Below, one piece after another: positions 1-8,993 of a DNA stretch of 36,600 nt (position 1 is the stretch's first letter; each line of letters begins with the position of its first letter). The DNA is from CAZDIO01 sp964505555 (lineage in GTDB: Bacteria; Bdellovibrionota_C; UBA2361; SZUA-149; CAZDIO01): contig CAZDIO010000155.1 of the NCBI GenBank assembly GCA_964505555.1, forward strand, positions 1 to 36,600. The letters are read 5' to 3'. Position numbers and translations under genes: made by a program. The notes under the pieces are model-generated. The model ran no database searches and was not told where the DNA came from. It saw only the letters and a list, made by a program, of their open reading frames with translations.

Positions 1-2790
1 TCTCCCAGCAATTTTTACTTCCATCGCCTCTGCTTTCTCATTGGTTATTTCAAGAGAGTTTCTACTCAGAACCAGGTTGAGTGGAAATGAGAGTGGGAGA
101 TGGTATTTTGTCGTAACACGAGCAAGGAGCGGATCTTCCAAGTTAATAGCGATATTAAAGCAATGTTTCTCGGCGCAGTTTTCTGTAAATACAGCTTTTG
201 GATCAAAGCCTTTCATTGATCGCGCAGCAATTTTTACAGCTTGCTGATGATCGGGAAGTATTTCAGGAAAAACATCGTTGAGGTTATCATTGACCACTAC
301 TTCGCTGGTGCACTCAGGAAATGTTCCATCGTTGCAGGGTGCCGGTCCTCGAGGATATGCGGCAGCTGAATACACTCCTTCAAGAGGAACCGTCTCGGTG
401 GCCATAGACTTAACGATCTTTTCATAAGGAAGATTCGAGCGATTTGGAGTTAATGCCGAAAACTCCGCCTCACTAAGCTCCATGGTATCTACGTAGGTAG
501 CATCTGCGTTAAAGACCAGCGCTGGATCAAGCGCCGGGTGAGAGGGGTCTGTCGCCCTTATATAATTAAGAAACACCGATTCGTAAGTTTCTCCTTCATC
601 AAGAGGGGCGATCTTAAACTCTGGTCGGTTGGAAAAGGGGTACATCTCTCGAATTGGTTCAGAAGTAATGCCCCCAGATCTTTTTACTTGCACATACAAA
701 TTTAGTGCCTCAGGGGTAATAAATTGAGGTGGAATTTGTTTGCCCCCAGAAGTAACGAGCAATTGAAAATTACCTTTTTGCGGTTCCCAAGCGGAGTCTC
801 TTCTTTGATAGAAGGAGTCCCTTATAGATACGGTGCTTACAAGCTGCTCTAAATTTGGATCATCAAGAGGGTTCCAGTTGAAGTTCCACTGGCCTGTATG
901 CGTGGGGTGAAGTTGAGCATCTTCCGAGATTGCAATCTCATTTTCCAGCCAACGAACATCATTTTCAGTAATTAAACGATACGTTGGTGCCCCGCTCGGT
1001 TGATTGAGTTTGGATAAGCTTTCATTTATCGCCTTAATTCCTCGATCTTCTAAGGGGTCTCCATAACGAGAATCAAGCTTTCTTACCTGAGTTGGATAGG
1101 AGGATGTGGCATAGGCATTACTTCTCTGAGCAGCACAACTATTGGGAAGAGGGCCAACCAGAAGTGAGGTGCTTGTTCCAGGCTCTTCCTTCCAGCCGCA
1201 ATAAGCACGGTCTTTTGGTGCGGGTACGACGGTGCTTGGTTTCCAGTTATTATTGCACACTACGGCAGTAAGTGTTTGGTCTGCTGAAGCGGTGCTTACA
1301 GGAAACGAAGCTCCGGTGTTTGAGCAGGTTGGGATCTTTCGAAATGGTGAAGAGCTTCCAAACTGACAACTTTCGAGCTTTGATTCCACTGGGAAGCCAC
1401 AAACGGTGATGTCTGAGGGGCAATCGACCTCCTCAAGTGAAGGTTTTTGTAGAAAGTACTTATCGTCACCACAATAGCGACTCACCGTTTGGCCAGGTAT
1501 CAAGAGATCCTTTGCAAGATAATCATCATAGAAAACTTTGAAGGTGACTTTTGCTTCAGCAGGGCCATAGTTATTGAGAACTGAAATAAAGGCACGAAGA
1601 CGAAAAGATCCTCCGCGTTTGACAGCAATTCCTTCGTGTTGACCAACTTGATTTGGCGTAGGATTTGCTCCCGCTCCATTTGACCCCTTTGGACCACGAA
1701 GCTTCAGGCCATAGAGTGTTTCCTTATCTGGAATGGACTCTGAAGCCGTTCTTCCCCCAAGCCCTCTCCAGATACAACCTCCTCCTTGATTAGCAGGATC
1801 GCAGATCTCTATCCACAGGCCATCATTATTTGAAGCATTGATACTCCCTCCTTCCTTTCTCCCCCAGAGAACTTTTGTAAACCGCCCAGAAACGGCACTC
1901 TGAACCTTTAAGAAAGGTTTTACTGCGACATAGGCAGTATCTTTCCAGTCATTTGCCTGCCAGGAAGCAACATGAAGATTCTTCCGTGAATCAGGTGGCA
2001 GACAACTTGCCCCCTCAGCGCTCTTACACACTGGGGGATTTGGACCTACTGAAACATCAAGTCGGGGGATCTCAATTCGTTCGGAAATAAACATCCGCTC
2101 ACTATTTGGGGAAATTTCTTGAGCAGGAAAATTAATCACCTCTTGAGGAGCAAGGCTAATTGTTTCAATGCCGTTTGAGGTGAGGCGATAGGGACGCCAA
2201 CTCTCTGGACCAAGAGTATCAACCATATCGTATTCATAGTCATTGTCGAAGCTTGGAAAATTTGGGTTTGACTGAGGGTAAAATTCCCGTGTGCGAGTAA
2301 ACTCTTGAGCTCTGACAGTAAGTCGAGCTTCTATATTTTCAAATGTATTTAGTTGATTACGAAACGTTTTTTGGGTCACTACGTTTGCTGGGTATTGTAA
2401 GCTTGGCGAAACAACATGCTGGAGATACGTGGTGTATGAGGCTTCCCAGGACTCCCGATTGAGATTGGCATTGTAGTTATACTGTTCTACAAAATATCGG
2501 GGTTCTAACTCGGTTCGCACCCCATACCACCGTAGGTCAGGGGGAGTGGCGTTATTGACATAACTCACGCACGCCGGATCGGTCGGTGTAATACACCGTG
2601 CAACTTGCCTGCTTACCTGTTCAACAACATTTGAGGCGGCAACATATCTACTAAGATTCACAAAGAGCATCATCAGGAGCACCCCAGCTGCGGTACTAAT
2701 AAGCAATGCTAACATCGCACTACCGATCTCGTTCCAGAAAGTACCAAACACGGTTTGATGTTTGCCTGCATTTTTCTGTTTGTTCTTCAT
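1..2790 (-). CDS. TadE/TadG-like pilus-associated protein, C-terminus cut by window edge
   Basis: An open frame runs without a stop from ATG at 2790 to the left edge, so at least 930 codons are present and the C-terminus is missing. A good ribosome binding site (GGAGG, 7 nt before ATG) supports the start. The N-terminus has a short polar leader and then one hydrophobic segment, about residues 22-45 (AMLALLISTAAGVLLMMLF), as in TadE/TadG minor-pilin-like proteins. The rest is a very long, Asn/Pro/Ser-rich, probably extracytoplasmic domain with many cysteines and no repeat that I recognise. It is the last visible gene of the tad operon, 67 nt after tadC. TadG-like proteins are anchored by their N-terminus and take part in Flp pilus assembly or form a tip/anchor; that role is inferred from position and topology. 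The ectodomain is longer than in a usual TadE/F, so a pilus-associated adhesin is possible. Confidence 0.7.
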   Translation of the reverse strand, partial: MKNKQKNAGKHQTVFGTFWNEIGSAMLALLISTAAGVLLMMLFVNLSRYVAASNVVEQVSRQVARCITPTDPACVSYVNNATPPDLRWYGVRTELEPRYFVEQYNYNANLNRESWEASYTTYLQHVVSPSLQYPANVVTQKTFRNQLNTFENIEARLTVRAQEFTRTREFYPQSNPNFPSFDNDYEYDMVDTLGPESWRPYRLTSNGIETISLAPQEVINFPAQEISPNSERMFISERIEIPRLDVSVGPNPPVCKSAEGASCLPPDSRKNLHVASWQANDWKDTAYVAVKPFLKVQSAVSGRFTKVLWGRKEGGSINASNNDGLWIEICDPANQGGGCIWRGLGGRTASESIPDKETLYGLKLRGPKGSNGAGANPTPNQVGQHEGIAVKRGGSFRLRAFISVLNNYGPAEAKVTFKVFYDDYLAKDLLIPGQTVSRYCGDDKYFLQKPSLEEVDCPSDITVCGFPVESKLESCQFGSSSPFRKIPTCSNTGASFPVSTASADQTLTAVVCNNNWKPSTVVPAPKDRAYCGWKEEPGTSTSLLVGPLPNSCAAQRSNAYATSSYPTQVRKLDSRYGDPLEDRGIKAINESLSKLNQPSGAPTYRLITENDVRWLENEIAISEDAQLHPTHTGQWNFNWNPLDDPNLEQLVSTVSIRDSFYQRRDSAWEPQKGNFQLLVTSGGKQIPPQFITPEALNLYVQVKRSGGITSEPIREMYPFSNRPEFKIAPLDEGETYESVFLNYIRATDPSHPALDPALVFNADATYVDTMELSEAEFSALTPNRSNLPYEKIVKSMATETVPLEGVYSAAAYPRGPAPCNDGTFPECTSEVVVNDNLNDVFPEILPDHQQAVKIAARSMKGFDPKAVFTENCAEKHCFNIAINLEDPLLARVTTKYHLPLSFPLNLVLSRNSLEITNEKAEAMEVKIAGR

Positions 2791-2857
2791 CTCTACCTCC
2801 GATTACTTTCTTTCTTCGAGATTAATGCTTCTTCTTGTCTCATTACTTCACTGCTAA

Positions 2858-3805
2858 CTATTTTACTGCGCCAAAAGTGGTTATTGTTGCGTCTTGTTTT
2901 CCTAGTGGAAGCTCTCCGTTTTTTCCCTCATTAAGCATCTCCCTAAATTGCAATACGGGAACGATCGGCACTGCCACCGTGAGCAACATTAAACCAAGTA
3001 CCGAAGCAAACACGGGAAAGACAACAAGATTTTCAAGTCGCTTTACTCGAGCTTCAACGGAAAGCTTCCATTCTGTGTGGGTATAATCGCTTAGCGCACG
3101 GAGTGAAGGAACAAGTTCTCCTCCCTCCGTTCCACTAATTTCTAGGTGGAGAAGAACGTGTCTTAACACCTTCATTTCGCACGCATCAGCAACAACTTCT
3201 AGCGCTTGAGAAAACGGCATCCCGTGAGAAGAGAGCTCATAGACGAGACGAAAAAAGCGAATCACAGGATTTTGCTTCCTTACTCCATCTCGAGTAGCGA
3301 TTACCTGCTCGATGGCCGGAAGGATTCCGCTTCCTGATTCAACGAGTAAGATCAACGACTCAAGCACTAAGGGGAGTTGAAACATGACCTCGCGTTGAAA
3401 CTCTTTTGCCCGTGATTTAATAAAAAGAAGCCACGAGAGCGTGCCAAGGTAGAGACCAACAACGGCTCCAAAGAGTACTGAGCTGCTTGTGCCAAGATAG
3501 ACACCAACAGAAAAACCTAAAATAGTACAAGCAATGAGCAAGAAGATCTGCCCACTACGAGCTTGGCGACGTTCTGCTTCTGTGAAAAAACCTGCCTTGC
3601 CAAGCTGATCGTTTATATGACGAAGGGCGCTGTTGCCATTTGTCCAATCAATATCCGTTACAACACTTCTCGCTTTCAGGGTTTCTTCATTTGTTGAGAG
3701 TTTCAGAAGGCGTTGAAAGGCATCCTCGGATGGGTCTCGTGTAAGAAAATAGACAGCTCCACCAAAAGATCCAAGAACAAGAAGGAGGAGCAGGAAGAAC
3801 ATCAT
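2858..3805 (-). CDS. tadC: TadC-like inner-membrane platform protein of Flp pilus
   Basis: A 315-residue member of the type II secretion F / GspF family. A hydrophobic N-terminal segment (residues 2-21) is followed by a pair of membrane spans around residues 105-150. A cytoplasmic helical domain then has the GspF-like run ESLILLVESGSGILPAIEQ, and there is a last span near residues 265-285. TadB and TadC together form the membrane platform on which the TadA ATPase drives pilin polymerisation. The ATG overlaps the stop of the upstream tadB by 4 nt (ATGA), which implies translational coupling. Naming it TadC rather than TadB rests on gene order (tadA-tadB-tadC). Length fits the family. Confidence 0.85.
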   Translation of the reverse strand: MMFFLLLLLVLGSFGGAVYFLTRDPSEDAFQRLLKLSTNEETLKARSVVTDIDWTNGNSALRHINDQLGKAGFFTEAERRQARSGQIFLLIACTILGFSVGVYLGTSSSVLFGAVVGLYLGTLSWLLFIKSRAKEFQREVMFQLPLVLESLILLVESGSGILPAIEQVIATRDGVRKQNPVIRFFRLVYELSSHGMPFSQALEVVADACEMKVLRHVLLHLEISGTEGGELVPSLRALSDYTHTEWKLSVEARVKRLENLVVFPVFASVLGLMLLTVAVPIVPVLQFREMLNEGKNGELPLGKQDATITTFGAVK

Positions 3806-4665
3806 GGTTTAAAATTCCCCATTCTCATAAGCAGCACATAACTGCTGGAAATAATAACTATCCCCACTGAGGCAAGCACGTTTGCAACTGGATGGTGAAG
3901 AAAGATCTCCCAGAAATCATCTGTACGAGAAGCGATAATGGTTAAGATTATCGGTGTGAGAATAAGTAAGATATTGGCCGTCATTCGCATATTTGCTGTG
4001 CTGACACGGGCGCTACTAATAAGAATCGCCCGATCACGACATACGGCAGCAAGGCGTTTGAGGGTAGGAGCAAACCGTCCTCCATGTTCAGACACGAGAA
4101 GAAACGCAGCACGAAACAACGCAAGATCTGGTTGACGAATGCTTGAACCAAATTCAGCAATAGCTTTTTCTTTGGTTACCCCTTTTCGCAGTTTTTGAAG
4201 GAGTAACTCTACCTCCTTTCGAACAAGGCTTCGTGTAGGCAATAAACGAACAGCACGCTCAAGAGAGAGTGAGGGGGTCATTCCGATTTTTAGACTGCTT
4301 GCCGTAGCAAGTAGGATCGTTGGGTAGTCTTCAGAAAACTCTGCAGCCCGGGATGCGATTCGAGATTCAATAAGAGAAAACGGGAGAAAGCATCCAGCAA
4401 GAAACGCTATCGGGAGAAAAAATGGCGAGAGAACTAACGAAGAAAGAAACACCACCACCCCAGCACTAAGGAGAGAACACAGGATTACCATCCATGGAGG
4501 AATCTGTAGTCCAGCTTGAAACAGTTTGAGAGCGAGCGCTGCCGTAGGAGTTCTCTCGAGGTGAGCGCTCTGCTGAGTTTCTCCAAGAAATTGCCGAATC
4601 GTTGGGTCGTTTTCAAGAAGCGCATACGTTCTCTGCAGTGCGGCATGTCGTTGTGAGGTAAACAT
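3802..4665 (-). CDS. tadB: TadB-like inner-membrane platform protein of Flp pilus
   Basis: A 287-residue type II secretion F family protein. Two adjacent hydrophobic spans (about residues 58-100) precede a cytoplasmic helical domain with the family-typical stretch SSLKIGMTPSLSLERAV. Two further spans lie near the C-terminus (about 228-282). It pairs with TadC to form the Flp pilus assembly platform that contacts the TadA ATPase. It starts 2 nt after the tadA stop and overlaps tadC by 4 nt, so the three are clearly co-translated. It is somewhat shorter at the N-terminus than many TadB proteins. The B/C distinction is by position. Confidence 0.85.
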   Translation of the reverse strand: MFTSQRHAALQRTYALLENDPTIRQFLGETQQSAHLERTPTAALALKLFQAGLQIPPWMVILCSLLSAGVVVFLSSLVLSPFFLPIAFLAGCFLPFSLIESRIASRAAEFSEDYPTILLATASSLKIGMTPSLSLERAVRLLPTRSLVRKEVELLLQKLRKGVTKEKAIAEFGSSIRQPDLALFRAAFLLVSEHGGRFAPTLKRLAAVCRDRAILISSARVSTANMRMTANILLILTPIILTIIASRTDDFWEIFLHHPVANVLASVGIVIISSSYVLLMRMGNFKP

Positions 4666-4667
4666 TT

Positions 4668-6095
4668 CTATTTCCCCATCTTCGTATTTTGAAGTTCTCG
4701 ATACATTACTTCGGGATCGAGTGAGAGTCTTGTTCCGTGTGGGGGAAGCACGACTCCATGTTGCCTCAACACATCTTGATAGAGGCTAATCCCTGTTCCA
4801 CGTTTCCACTCAGGAAATGTTTCGCCCGCAATAAAGCTAAACATCGGCGATAATTGGACAGCACCATCTGATGATGAGCCCACCTCTAACACCTCCATAA
4901 TTCTTCTTTTTCCAGTACTGCGATCTAAGTCAAGAAAGACAACGATCGATAAGGCATTTGCTATCTGTCTTCGAATCGTCTCAATAGTAACGTTTCCCTG
5001 AGCACGGGCTAAAAACAATTCAAGTCGTGATATTGCATCTCGCGCGCTTCGTGCATGAATGGTTGACATTCCGGGATGTCCTGAAGCACAGACATCGATA
5101 AATGCTTCAGCGGCTTCCCCATCTCTCATTTCGCCCAGAATAATCCGATTCATCGCCATTCTCATTCCGGTCCGAATGGCAAGTGCAGGACTAATCCGAC
5201 CAGCCCCTTCAGTATTTGCCTCGCGGGTAAGCAGGGTGCGAACAAATGGTCGTTGGATGGATAATTCATGTGTATCTTCAATGATCAACAACGCTTCATC
5301 GTCTCGTACTTGATGGGCGAGGGCTTTAATGAGAGTTGTTTTTCCTGTTCCAACTTCTCCCGCGATGAGTATTGTTGCGCCACTGGTTCGAGTAATGGCG
5401 GCGAGATATTCAAGAACAAGTCGTGGTGCAAGCTCCAAAGAGATTAATGATTCTAAAGAGACATTCTTATTTCTAGAGATCCGTAAAGTAAGCATCGGCC
5501 CTGATCCCAACGGGGAAAAAGATTCGTGGGTGACGCAGGCTCGAATATGGGGATCTACCGCAGCATCAATGATGGGGGTTGCTGCCGTACACGCCTTCCC
5601 GGCACGCTTGAGGAGATTTTCCACAAAGGACTTATATGTTTCCTGATCGGGAAAGCGGAGATCAGTTTGTACGTTTGATCGACCGATCTGAATACTGATA
5701 TCCCGGTAGGAACGAATTATGATGTCATTAATATCTTCGTTTTCAATAAGCGCGGTAAGAATGTCGTAATGATCAAGTGAAGCGCTGAGGGCAGCAACGA
5801 CATTGGTTCTCTCCTTATCGGAGAGCTCTTCTCCTTCCGCAGTTTCTACCACACAAACAAGGCGCAGCAGATCTTCTTCACTTGGGGAGTTTTTATCATT
5901 GAGTGCAGATTGTTCACCAAGTCGCTTTCGCGCTTCGCGAAGTATGTACTTCGCACTCGGCGTTAAATCTGGCAGAGAGGAGGGAAGGGGAAGAGTCTCC
6001 TCCTTTTTTGAGTGCGGAATTGCTCCGAAGTACTGAGTGCGAATCTCTTCGGCTGTGAGAGAGGAGTTTTTGTTTTGTTGCCGAAGATGCTCCAT
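4668..6095 (-). CDS. tadA: CpaF/TadA secretion ATPase of Flp pilus
   Basis: A 475-residue type II/IV secretion ATPase that powers assembly of the Flp pilus at the cytoplasmic face of the inner membrane. Visible motifs are Walker A GEVGTGKTT (about 246-254), the Walker B/Asp-box region LLIIEDTHEL (about 269-278), ILGEMRDGEA (about 319-328) and the His box HPGMSTIHA (about 340-348). The N-terminal region is charged and helical, as in CpaF. The frame is open further upstream to 6263, but that extension would lie inside cpaB. I chose ATG 6095 because it sits 1 nt after the cpaB stop with an AAGGAAGGG ribosome binding site, the tight spacing expected in this operon. It is followed 2 nt later by tadB. 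Confidence 0.92.
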   Translation of the reverse strand: MEHLRQQNKNSSLTAEEIRTQYFGAIPHSKKEETLPLPSSLPDLTPSAKYILREARKRLGEQSALNDKNSPSEEDLLRLVCVVETAEGEELSDKERTNVVAALSASLDHYDILTALIENEDINDIIIRSYRDISIQIGRSNVQTDLRFPDQETYKSFVENLLKRAGKACTAATPIIDAAVDPHIRACVTHESFSPLGSGPMLTLRISRNKNVSLESLISLELAPRLVLEYLAAITRTSGATILIAGEVGTGKTTLIKALAHQVRDDEALLIIEDTHELSIQRPFVRTLLTREANTEGAGRISPALAIRTGMRMAMNRIILGEMRDGEAAEAFIDVCASGHPGMSTIHARSARDAISRLELFLARAQGNVTIETIRRQIANALSIVVFLDLDRSTGKRRIMEVLEVGSSSDGAVQLSPMFSFIAGETFPEWKRGTGISLYQDVLRQHGVVLPPHGTRLSLDPEVMYRELQNTKMGK

Positions 6096-6096
6096 C

Positions 6097-7110
6097 TTAC
6101 CCTTCCTTTTCTTGAGGACCTTCTGGAACCTCGGTAGGAAGGTCCTCAGAAGTGTTGCGAGGAGCCTCGGGCGAGGTAAGTTGCGCACGATGCTCTCCAA
6201 AAAAACTCTCTGGAGCTTCTCCTGGAACTTCTGGAGTATGGAGCCATCGACTCTCTTCGCCACTTAATACATAGACTTTTCCATCTGGACCTTTTGCAAA
6301 GCCACGAAATGATTTTTTATCTCGGCTTGGTTGAGAGGAGCCAAGAAGTTTTCTCTGATCCATTGCTGTGGTGATCGTTGGAGACTCATCTCCGCTTCCA
6401 CGGAGGGCAAAATTTAACTTTCCGATGTTGCTCGCAGTTTTAATCTTTAACGCCTCTTCTTGGCTTGTTAACAGCGTAATTGTTCGGGGAAGTTTTTGTG
6501 AACTCCCTCCCGTTGGTCCTGGAGTTGTCGAGCCTTCGACAGAGAGTATCTTTACCTTTTCAGCAATAACTTTTGCTTCAAGGCCAGTGAAATTATCTGG
6601 AGCTGAGCGAATCAAAATTACATCAACGTAATTCCCTGAGCGAGCCCAGCCTTCGACGGCTGCCTCTTCATCTACACGCACAGTAATTGCCCGCATCCCC
6701 TCAGGAATACCTTCAACAACAGCGTTCTTATCAAGAGCTTCAGCGCTTATTGCTGAGGTTGGAATGGGGAGATATTTTGGAAGAGCAGTTTTTGCAACAG
6801 CATTCTTAAACTCATCAATGTCGGTAATATAGTTGTCAGAGAGCTTGTTTTTTGGCCACTGCACCTGAGCGAAGGAGACATCTCCGAGTTTTTCACCCCT
6901 GGCGATCGCTCGGGTAGGGGTGGGGATAAGCACCATATCAAAGTCCCCCGCAATTCGAACCTGGTCGGTAGCAGGCTTTGATTGAACTTCTCGGGGTCTG
7001 ACGGCAATAATTACTGCAGCAAGTCCCATGACAAGCCCACCAAGAGAGAGCGCAAAGACTATCCCGCTTGCCCTTCGTCTAATTCGTTTTGGTCGTCGAC
7101 CTGATTTCAT
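6097..7110 (-). CDS. cpaB: CpaB/RcpC-like Flp pilus assembly protein
   Basis: A 337-residue CpaB/RcpC family protein, a periplasmic component of Tad machines thought to stabilise or cap the secretin. A basic N-terminus (RRPKRIRRR) leads into a single hydrophobic segment (about 15-37), giving N-in topology. The periplasmic part contains an SAF-like domain (about 50-130; ARGEKLGDVSF and LPIPTSAISAEAL are typical) and the conserved GMRAITVRVDEEAAVEGWA segment with GNYVDVILI, about 138-168. The last 60 or so residues are Pro/Glu-rich and look disordered. It lies between the flp pilin gene (37 nt upstream) and tadA (1 nt downstream). The secretin partner (RcpA/CpaC) is not in the window. Confidence 0.88.
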   Translation of the reverse strand: MKSGRRPKRIRRRASGIVFALSLGGLVMGLAAVIIAVRPREVQSKPATDQVRIAGDFDMVLIPTPTRAIARGEKLGDVSFAQVQWPKNKLSDNYITDIDEFKNAVAKTALPKYLPIPTSAISAEALDKNAVVEGIPEGMRAITVRVDEEAAVEGWARSGNYVDVILIRSAPDNFTGLEAKVIAEKVKILSVEGSTTPGPTGGSSQKLPRTITLLTSQEEALKIKTASNIGKLNFALRGSGDESPTITTAMDQRKLLGSSQPSRDKKSFRGFAKGPDGKVYVLSGEESRWLHTPEVPGEAPESFFGEHRAQLTSPEAPRNTSEDLPTEVPEGPQEKEG

Positions 7111-7147
7111 CTTTCTTTAGTCTCAGTAATGAAAGAACATTAACGAA

Positions 7148-7366
7148 TCATGGAACTTGTGGCGTCGTATTGTCAGTCGTTCCACCAGTTTGAATAGTAT
7201 CCTCCAAGCCAGCAACGGATTGGGTCAACGTGTTAAAGTACGTTCCAATCTGTCGATAAAAACCAAAAATAGCACCACTAATTAAAACTACCGCACCGAT
7301 GTAGAGGATGTATTCCAGGGAGATACTTCCTCGTTCCAAGTGTTTTCTTTGCTCGCTTCTTTTCAT
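7148..7366 (-). CDS. flp: Flp-type major pilin
   Basis: A small prepilin, 72 residues from the chosen start, and the structural subunit of the Tad pilus. It has a basic leader ending ERG, then SISLEY and a hydrophobic helix (EYILYIGAVVLISGAIF). This gives the Flp cleavage signature: Gly before the cut, Glu at +5 and Tyr at +6. TadV-type prepilin peptidases cleave such leaders. The frame is open to 7408, but that start has no ribosome binding site and overlaps tadZ. ATG 7366 has AAGGAG at good spacing and gives a 13-residue leader of usual length. The C-terminus is Thr/Gln-rich, a plausible exposed surface. No second pilin copy is seen here, and the peptidase gene must lie elsewhere. Confidence 0.88.
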   Translation of the reverse strand: MKRSEQRKHLERGSISLEYILYIGAVVLISGAIFGFYRQIGTYFNTLTQSVAGLEDTIQTGGTTDNTTPQVP

Positions 7367-7397
7367 CTTTGTTGCTCCTTCTGTTCCTGTATGTTTA

Positions 7398-8897
7398 TTA
7401 ATTTTCATTAACTGTTAATTGTGGGGGTTCATAAAGAGATAAAGGTTCTCCCTCATTGGCGGTATCTGTGACACTCTTCATATGATTACGTTTCTCTGAA
7501 GTGTTACTTGCAAGAGAGATGAGATTGTCTCCCGTGAGGTGAGGTGCTTTTTCCAAACCCGAACTGCTCTCAAGTGCTCGCCTTTCTGGAGAGAGCGGCG
7601 TAAGTCGAGTGTTTATGGGAGGAGCCTCTTTTTCTGGTAGAGGGAGCGCTTTTTGAAACGTCTCTTTTCTTCTCCAACTCGATAAGAACTTTAATCCAGA
7701 GAACAAAGTTTCTTTTTCAGGGATTTTTACAGCAAGCTCTTCTGGAGAAAGAAGGAGCGTTGTTAAGTAATCTTCAAGGAGCTTTTGAATGCCGTTTGAA
7801 CACTCTGTATAAAAAGTATTTCCTGTTCCGATCCAGTTTCGGCCACGAGCATCATACGGGAGCGGCTCAAGGAGCGCCATCTGATTGTGGAAGTATTCAT
7901 TGGCGTAGAGGAAGTCAAGGATGTCTTCTTTTCGAAGGCCCCGTTCATGAACTAAATTGATGCATATCTGAATTTGTGAATGCCCAGGAAGATCAGCAAG
8001 GTGCGCAAGTGAAGAATTTAAGAGATGAACCGAAGCGGGATCGTTAGAGGTTACCAAGAGACGAGCATGCGCCTTTGAAGTAAGGGCATACGCAAGCACC
8101 CCTTCAACACTTGCAGTATCAACAATCACCACATCGTAAAGATCTTTGAGGATCTCTATAACCCCCAACGTTACTTCAAACTTATTTCGGTCGCGTAACC
8201 ATAGTTCACGAACCTCTGTTCCACCGGAAGGAGGAAGAAGGACGGTAATTCCATTTGGCGCTACCGAGAGACAACGCTGTACTGTCGCTATCTCCGGAGG
8301 CAAACCATCAACAAGCATCGCGGTAAACTCAGGACATTGCCACCGCTTAGTAGCCATGTATTGAACAAGTGCAGACACTGGAGAGAGATCTATAACTACC
8401 GCAGTTTTTCCAAGAGCCTCTGCTGCGTGCGCAAGTCCGGAAGTGACGGTAGTGGTACCAACACCACCTTTTACTCCACTGATCGCGATGAGTTTTCCTG
8501 TTTTGCGAAGAGTATTGACACCTTCATATGCAGAGAGAGTATGAATAATTCGCACGGCAGTATCAACAGAGGAAAAAATATCATTACATACCCGTTGAAA
8601 TCTTTTTAATGTACGCAACGAGTAATTTGAAGTATCAATCACCAAGAACAGTGCCGCAGAAGGAAACGTTTCTCGAATTTCACGGCACACCGTGTAGGCC
8701 TCTTCAGCGGCATATGCCGGGCCAACAACAACAAGTTGTGGCGGTTTATTGAGGAGGAGTTCATCTTTGGAAACGGGATAGGTATGGATGAGACTGATAT
8801 GTCCGATTGCATCACGGCACTCAGCGTAAGCGTTATCGAGAAACTGTTGAAGTTTGACCCGATCAGCTGCAGTCTTATCGATGCATGCTATTCTCAT
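7398..8897 (-). CDS. tadZ: TadZ/CpaE-like pilus-locus ATPase with atypical receiver domain
   Basis: A 499-residue protein of the TadZ/CpaE family, which positions the Tad machine at the cell pole. The N-terminal about 115 residues have the fold pattern of a receiver (MRIACIDK at strand 1), but the phosphoacceptor position reads LVVVGP, with no Asp, so it is an atypical receiver as usual for TadZ. A ParA/MinD-type ATPase follows, with the deviant Walker A KGGVGTTT (143-150) and VVIDLSP. The last 100 or so residues are a low-complexity tail. It is the first gene of the tad operon, with GGAG 9 nt before ATG. The divergent region 8898-8993 separates it from the J-protein gene. Confidence 0.87.
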   Translation of the reverse strand: MRIACIDKTAADRVKLQQFLDNAYAECRDAIGHISLIHTYPVSKDELLLNKPPQLVVVGPAYAAEEAYTVCREIRETFPSAALFLVIDTSNYSLRTLKRFQRVCNDIFSSVDTAVRIIHTLSAYEGVNTLRKTGKLIAISGVKGGVGTTTVTSGLAHAAEALGKTAVVIDLSPVSALVQYMATKRWQCPEFTAMLVDGLPPEIATVQRCLSVAPNGITVLLPPSGGTEVRELWLRDRNKFEVTLGVIEILKDLYDVVIVDTASVEGVLAYALTSKAHARLLVTSNDPASVHLLNSSLAHLADLPGHSQIQICINLVHERGLRKEDILDFLYANEYFHNQMALLEPLPYDARGRNWIGTGNTFYTECSNGIQKLLEDYLTTLLLSPEELAVKIPEKETLFSGLKFLSSWRRKETFQKALPLPEKEAPPINTRLTPLSPERRALESSSGLEKAPHLTGDNLISLASNTSEKRNHMKSVTDTANEGEPLSLYEPPQLTVNEN

Positions 8898-8993
8898 TAT
8901 CGAACTCCGCTAAACAACAACGTTGTCGACAAGCTCCGCAGATCCCCATCGGACTTGACTTTGATTGCACGTAAGGTTGATACTTTACTTCCC
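8898..8993. promoter_or_regulatory. Divergent control region of the tad operon and the J-protein gene
   Basis: This is the only gap from which the leftward tad operon and the rightward J-protein gene could both start. It contains two overlapping perfect 10-bp palindromes, ACAACGTTGT (8917-8926) and TTGTCGACAA (8923-8932), a plausible regulator-binding site about 20-35 nt upstream of tadZ. On the plus strand TTGACT (8955-8960) and GATACT (8979-8984), 18 nt apart, resemble a sigma-70 promoter. Transcription from it would begin only a few bases before ATG 8994, and no ribosome binding site is visible there, so a nearly leaderless message is possible. All of this is by eye. Confidence 0.4.

Noticed and set aside
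41..247. Small plus-strand frame at the left edge
   Set aside because: Antisense to the long TadE/G-like frame, without ribosome site or motif.
5059..5646. Plus-strand frames within tadA
   Set aside because: Antisense shadows of the ATPase gene; no start signals or family features.
6096..6263. 56-residue N-terminal extension of tadA into cpaB
   Set aside because: It would overlap cpaB by 167 nt. ATG 6095 lies 1 nt after the cpaB stop with a ribosome binding site and keeps all ATPase domains.
7367..7408. Longer start of the Flp pilin
   Set aside because: No ribosome site and overlap with tadZ; ATG 7366 has AAGGAG and gives a leader of usual length.
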